Of a stretch of DNA of 39,752 nucleotides, positions 35,997 through 39,752 are shown one piece after another (positions within the stretch are counted from its first letter, which is position 1; each line of letters starts with the position of its first letter). This DNA comes from Hydrocarboniphaga sp. (GTDB lineage: Bacteria; Pseudomonadota; Gammaproteobacteria; Nevskiales; Nevskiaceae): the NCBI RefSeq assembly GCF_028291725.1, contig NZ_JAQGNT010000020.1, positions 1-39,752 on the forward strand, read 5' to 3'. A program made the position numbers and the translations under genes. Under the pieces are notes generated by a model that did not search any database, had not been told where the DNA came from, and worked only from the letters and a program-made list of their open reading frames with translations.

Positions 35997-37946
35997 TCAC
36001 TCCAGCAGGATCTTCTGCAGGAACAGGATCGCGGCGTTGTTGTACAGATCGCGGTTGGCCTTTTTTCGGAAGCCGTGCCCTTCGTCCGTGGCCAGCAGGT
36101 ACCAGACTTCGCCGCCGTTGTTGCCGCGGATCGTCTCGACCATCTGCTCGGCCTCGCTGGCCGGCACACGCGGATCGTTGGCGCCCTGGACGATGAACAT
36201 CGGCTGGCTGATTCGCGAGGCGTTGGCGGTCGGCGAGATCCCCTGCAGGAACACGCGCATCTGCTCGTCGCTCTCGTCGCCGTATTCGGCGCGGCGCAGA
36301 TTGCGGCGATAGTCCTGGGTATTGGTCAGGAAGGTCACGAAGTTGCTGATGCCGACGATGTCGATGCCGCCGCGCAGCCGGTTGTTGTAGTGCGTCATGC
36401 TGGCCAGGGTCATATAGCCGCCATAGGAGCCGCCCATCACCGCGACGCGTTCGGCATTGAGCTCGCGCTGGGTTGCGATCCAGTCGAGCAGCGCGCCGAT
36501 GTCGCGCACCGAATCCTCGCGCAGCCGGCCGTTGTCCAGCATCAGGTATTTCTTGCCGTAGCCGGACGAACCGCGCACGTTCGGCACCAGCACGCTGATG
36601 CCGAGTTCGCGCGTGTAGAACTCGATCAACGGGTTGAAGCTCGGCAGCGCCTGGCTTTCGGGGCCGCCGTGAATCTGCACCAGCACCGGCCGCGGGCCGT
36701 CGCCGAACCCGCGGTAATAGAACGCCGGTACCTGCAGACCGTCGAAGCTCTTTATGTGAATCAACTGCGGCTCGGTGAAAGCTCCCGCGTCAAGACCGCC
36801 GGTTTCGCTGCGCGTCCAGCGCGTCAGCTTGTCGCTGGCGCCGCTGCCGACTTCGATCGAAAACACGTCGCTGGGACTGCGCGCATTGTTGAGGTTGAAG
36901 CCGAGACGCTTGCCGCTGGAATCGAATTGCAGATCGCTGATCACGCCGATCGGCAGTGACGGCACGCCCAGCGTCTTGCCGGCCTTGATGTCGAGCAGAT
37001 GTAGCTGGCTGACGCCGTCGGCGTTGACGGTGTAGGCGAGGAAAGTGCCGCCGCCGGACAGCTCGATCTCCCCGACATCCCAGTCGACATCGGCGGTGAG
37101 CACGCGTGCATCGCGGCCGTCGACGTTTTCGTAACGCAGCCGCTGAAAATCCGAATCCTGATCCGATACGAAGTACACGCCGCGGCCGTCGCGCGAGAAA
37201 CGCGCGACTGAAAAACTCACCGGCCCGGTGGTCGCATGAAAGCGCTGCAGCTGCGGCACGCCGTCGCCGGAAAGATCGGCGCCCACATCGGCAATGTACA
37301 GCTCGCTTTCGTTGATCGACACATACTTGGAGATCAGCAGCCGCCGGCCGTCCGGCGAGAAATCCAGCGCGCGCCACGAGCCTTCGCGCTCGGTGATTGC
37401 GCGCACTTTCGTGCTGCCCGGCATGCCGACGACAACGTCGGTGTCCTTGCCGTTGCGGCGCGTGGTCGAGTACGCGAAGCGATCGGTCTGCGAGGACCAG
37501 CGCAGATTGGTATTGCGCGACGTGCCGTCGCTGAGCAGCTGGATTGCGCCGCTGCCGATGTCGAACTGGTAGACCTGGTAGAACTCGTTGCCGCCGACGT
37601 CCCGGGTGAACAGGAAGCACTTGCCATCGGGCGAGGCGGCGGCCTCGGCAACCGGTTCGGCGAAGAACGTCAGCTGGCTGCGATCACCGCCCGGCATCGC
37701 GACCTGGTGAATCTGCGCGGTTTCGGCGAAGCGCGTCGAAATCAGCAGGCCCTGATCGCGGCCCAGCCAGCCGGCCAGCACGGCCGAACGCGTCTGCTGG
37801 TAGCGATTGGTACGCTCGGCGAGCGCCGGCGGGATCGCCGGCACGTCTTCCATGACCAGGTTGCCGCGTTCGATGCGCTCCACGGCGAGGGCCGATGCAC
37901 TCGCCAACAGCATTGCAACCAGACAGCCGAGCATCGTGATACGCAT
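35997..37946 (-). CDS. Secreted S9 family prolyl oligopeptidase-like peptidase
   Basis: A 649-residue alpha/beta-hydrolase peptidase with a seven-bladed beta-propeller N-domain and C-terminal catalytic domain. A signal peptide (RITMLGCLVAMLLASASALA) predicts a periplasmic location. Catalytic triad: Ser507 in GGSYGGY, Asp591 in NDPRVP, His624 in EGHGF. The propeller has repeated SPDG/SRDG motifs of the TolB/DPP type. Acylaminoacyl or dipeptidyl peptidase activity are the likely options. The ATG at 37946 has a GAGGGG Shine-Dalgarno sequence. A REP pair occupies most of the 127 bp upstream, so no independent promoter is visible. Confidence 0.92.
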   Translation of the reverse strand: MRITMLGCLVAMLLASASALAVERIERGNLVMEDVPAIPPALAERTNRYQQTRSAVLAGWLGRDQGLLISTRFAETAQIHQVAMPGGDRSQLTFFAEPVAEAAASPDGKCFLFTRDVGGNEFYQVYQFDIGSGAIQLLSDGTSRNTNLRWSSQTDRFAYSTTRRNGKDTDVVVGMPGSTKVRAITEREGSWRALDFSPDGRRLLISKYVSINESELYIADVGADLSGDGVPQLQRFHATTGPVSFSVARFSRDGRGVYFVSDQDSDFQRLRYENVDGRDARVLTADVDWDVGEIELSGGGTFLAYTVNADGVSQLHLLDIKAGKTLGVPSLPIGVISDLQFDSSGKRLGFNLNNARSPSDVFSIEVGSGASDKLTRWTRSETGGLDAGAFTEPQLIHIKSFDGLQVPAFYYRGFGDGPRPVLVQIHGGPESQALPSFNPLIEFYTRELGISVLVPNVRGSSGYGKKYLMLDNGRLREDSVRDIGALLDWIATQRELNAERVAVMGGSYGGYMTLASMTHYNNRLRGGIDIVGISNFVTFLTNTQDYRRNLRRAEYGDESDEQMRVFLQGISPTANASRISQPMFIVQGANDPRVPASEAEQMVETIRGNNGGEVWYLLATDEGHGFRKKANRDLYNNAAILFLQKILLE

Positions 37947-37986
37947 CGTCGCCCCTCGTGCTTTGTGATCCCTAGGCAACCGCACG

Positions 37987-38053
37987 GTAGGAGCGGACCT
38001 TGTCCGCGATTGTGCTCTTCGAGGCCTCAATCGCGGACAAGGTCCGCTCCTAC
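37987..38053. repeat. Paired GTAG-headed REP elements between the SPOR gene and the S9 peptidase gene
   Basis: Arms 37987-38011 and 38029-38053 are a perfect 25-bp inverted repeat, with the same 25-mer as at 14085-14159. The central spacer differs in length and sequence, so the arms, not the spacer, are what is conserved. Confidence 0.92.
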
Positions 38054-38073
38054 AGTTGCGAGTCAAGAATTTG

Positions 38074-38904
38074 CTATTTCACCTTCACCAGCATCGCATT
38101 GATGCCGTTGGACTCCAGCTGCGCCAGCGTGTCGCGCGCTTTCGCCTCGTCGCGTATCGGGCCGACGCGCACCCGGTAGTAGGTGTCCTTGTTGTCGATC
38201 GTGACTTTCTCGATGCGCGATTCGACACCGGCCAGCGCCAGCGCCGCCTTCTGCCTTTCGGCCTCGGCGTCGCTGCGGTACGACGCGACCTGGATGATGA
38301 AAGTGCCGGTGGTCGCGGCGCTCGGCGCGGTCGACGGCGGCACCGATGCAGGGATCGACGCCGGTGGCGTACCGGGCGTCGTCGCGATGCCGTTGACCGG
38401 CGATGTCGCCGGCTGCGTCTGCTGCTGCGCCGCCAAGGCCTGCTGCTGCTGCGCTGTCAGCTTGGCCTGCGGCTGGCTCGGTACCAGCACTTCCTGGCTC
38501 GGCAGCAGTTCGTAGAACGTGAAGCGCGATTTCTCTTTCGGCGGCACCGCGACCTTGGCCGTGTCTTCTTCAGCCGCCTTTGCCGATACCCGCCCACGCA
38601 GCGGCGGCGGTGCCGATTTGCCCGGCTTGGCGCTGAGGTCTTCCTGATCATCATCGACAGACGCCGCTGCGCTGCGATCCGCCGGTCTGTTCTTGCTCGG
38701 CCGGTCGCTCGCGGCCGACGTGCCGCGCAAGGGCTCACCCGTTGGCCGTGACACGTAGACGAACACCGCGACCAGCAGGCCCATCGACAAGCCGGCCAGC
38801 ATCAACACCCAGCCCGGCAAACCGCCGCCGGACTTTTTCTTCGCCGGCGGACGGCGGTTGCCGGAGGACGGCTTGGGATTGCGCACCGCGTAGTCGCGCG
38901 CCAT
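38074..38904 (-). CDS. SPOR domain membrane protein (FtsN-like)
   Basis: A 276-residue bitopic protein: short basic cytoplasmic part (1-28), one membrane helix (about 30-51), a long Pro/Gln/Ala-rich periplasmic linker, and a C-terminal SPOR domain (about 200-275) with FIIQVASYRSDAEAERQKAAL and YRVRVGPI. SPOR binds denuded septal peptidoglycan, so a division role like FtsN is likely. It starts directly after the argS stop (TAGATG), the same gene order as in Pseudomonas. Confidence 0.92.
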   Translation of the reverse strand: MARDYAVRNPKPSSGNRRPPAKKKSGGGLPGWVLMLAGLSMGLLVAVFVYVSRPTGEPLRGTSAASDRPSKNRPADRSAAASVDDDQEDLSAKPGKSAPPPLRGRVSAKAAEEDTAKVAVPPKEKSRFTFYELLPSQEVLVPSQPQAKLTAQQQQALAAQQQTQPATSPVNGIATTPGTPPASIPASVPPSTAPSAATTGTFIIQVASYRSDAEAERQKAALALAGVESRIEKVTIDNKDTYYRVRVGPIRDEAKARDTLAQLESNGINAMLVKVK

Positions 38905-39752
38905 CTACATCTGCTCCGGCGCGCTGACGCCGAGCAGCGCGAGACCGTTCTGCAGCACCTGGCGCGTCGCGACGATCAGCGCCAGGCGCGCGCGCGTCAG
39001 CTCCGCGTCTTCACTCAGGAACTTGATGCGGTTTCCGGCTGCGTCGATCGCGTTGTAATAGCTGTGCAGCAGGTCGGCCAGATCGCGCAGGTAGAACGCG
39101 ATGCTGTGCGGCGCCGCCTGTTCCGCGGCGGTGACGACCGTCTCCGGAAACTTGTTCAGCTGCACCAGCAGGTTTTTCTCCTGCACTTCCGTCAGACGAT
39201 GCAGCGCGTCGCCGCTGGCGCTCGCATCGAACACCACGCCGCGCTCGGCCGCCTGGCGCAGCACCGAGCAGATACGCGCATGCGCGTACTGGATGTAATA
39301 GACCGGGTTTTCGTCGCTCTTGGAGCGCGCCAGATCGACGTCGAACACCAGGTGCGAATCGCTTTTGCGCGCGGTCAGGAAATAGCGCGTCGCATCGCAG
39401 CCAACCTCGTCGATCAGATCGCGCAAGGTCACGTAGGAGCCGGCGCGCTTGGAGATCTTCACCTCTTCGCCGTCCTTCATCACGGTCACCATCTTGTGCA
39501 GCACGTAGTCGGGGAAGCCCTGGGCGATGCCCAGGCCGGCCGCCTGCAGGCCGGCGCGCACCCGCGCGATCGTGCCGTGGTGGTCGCTGCCTTGGATGTT
39601 GATGGCCTGGCCGAAGCCGCGCTGCCACTTGACGATATGGTAGGCGACGTCCGGCACGAAGTAGGTGTAGGTGCCGTCGGTCTTGCGCATGACGCGGTTC
39701 TTGTCGTCGCCGTAGTCTTCGGTGCGCAGCCACAGCGCGCCTTCCTCCTCGT
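38905..39752 (-). CDS. argS: Arginine--tRNA ligase (3' part; truncated by window edge)
   Basis: The last 282 codons of ArgRS; the start lies beyond the right edge. Seen are [19 protein letters not shown], the class I KMSKS-like EVKISKRAG, the [17 protein letters not shown] segment and the DALR anticodon-binding domain ([14 protein letters not shown], then [16 protein letters not shown] to [19 protein letters not shown]). The C-terminal PEQM is typical. No stop or frame break occurs within the visible part. Followed directly by the SPOR gene. Confidence 0.97.
   Translation of the reverse strand, partial: EEEGALWLRTEDYGDDKNRVMRKTDGTYTYFVPDVAYHIVKWQRGFGQAINIQGSDHHGTIARVRAGLQAAGLGIAQGFPDYVLHKMVTVMKDGEEVKISKRAGSYVTLRDLIDEVGCDATRYFLTARKSDSHLVFDVDLARSKSDENPVYYIQYAHARICSVLRQAAERGVVFDASASGDALHRLTEVQEKNLLVQLNKFPETVVTAAEQAAPHSIAFYLRDLADLLHSYYNAIDAAGNRIKFLSEDAELTRARLALIVATRQVLQNGLALLGVSAPEQM

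Overview
The window is chromosomal DNA from a GC-rich gammaproteobacterium. The gene order rpsU-yqeY-dnaG-rpoD with tsaD and folB divergent, glyQ/glyS-gmhB, purE-purK, argS-SPOR and sufT-apaG is typical of Pseudomonas-, Xanthomonas- and Nevskia-like lineages. I cannot fix the genus. Almost everything is housekeeping. There is no phage, insertion sequence, CRISPR array or tRNA; the only mobile element is an intein.

Layout. Positions 1-150 hold the promoter and boxA leader of an rRNA operon that runs leftward out of the window. Next come a small lipoprotein gene (minus), ppk1 (plus) and, convergent with it, glnA with a sigma-54 type promoter, then a beta-carbonic anhydrase gene. glyQ and a glutathione transferase gene follow, then a catalase gene on the other strand, then glyS and gmhB; the usual glyQS pair is thus split. 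folB and tsaD (minus) diverge from rpsU-yqeY-dnaG-rpoD (plus). A lower-GC stretch carries an outer-membrane protein gene and a DegV gene, followed by an orphan ParA-type ATPase gene. purE-purK and an RND pump operon (permease, adaptor, SIMPL protein) lie on the minus strand. sufT, apaG, uvrD and mtfA follow on plus. Two tandem cyclopropane fatty acid synthase paralogs, a DUF3192 lipoprotein, an S9 peptidase, a SPOR protein and the 3' part of argS fill the right end on minus.

Most notable: (1) uvrD is interrupted in helicase motif III by a 358-residue intein with intact splicing residues and a central region that may be a GIY-YIG-like nuclease. (2) DnaG has lost three of the four ligands of its zinc ribbon while its TOPRIM centre is intact. 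(3) GmhB has lost all four usual zinc ligands. (4) Seven intergenic spaces hold hairpin elements, most of them headed GTAG, that look like several families of REP sequences. (5) The glnA 3' end is heavily structured, which may suit a GlnZ-like 3'UTR RNA.

How the genes relate: the central block makes the core of replication, transcription and translation initiation (DnaG, RpoD, S21) plus the t6A tRNA modification enzyme TsaD. GlnA, PurE/K and FolB supply nitrogen, purine and folate metabolism. The two CFA synthases, the RND pump, catalase, SufT and the carbonic anhydrase suggest envelope and stress upkeep. Intergenic spaces are short; the longest gene-free stretches are 1-377 (rRNA leader, terminator) and 8791-9056 (katA control region).
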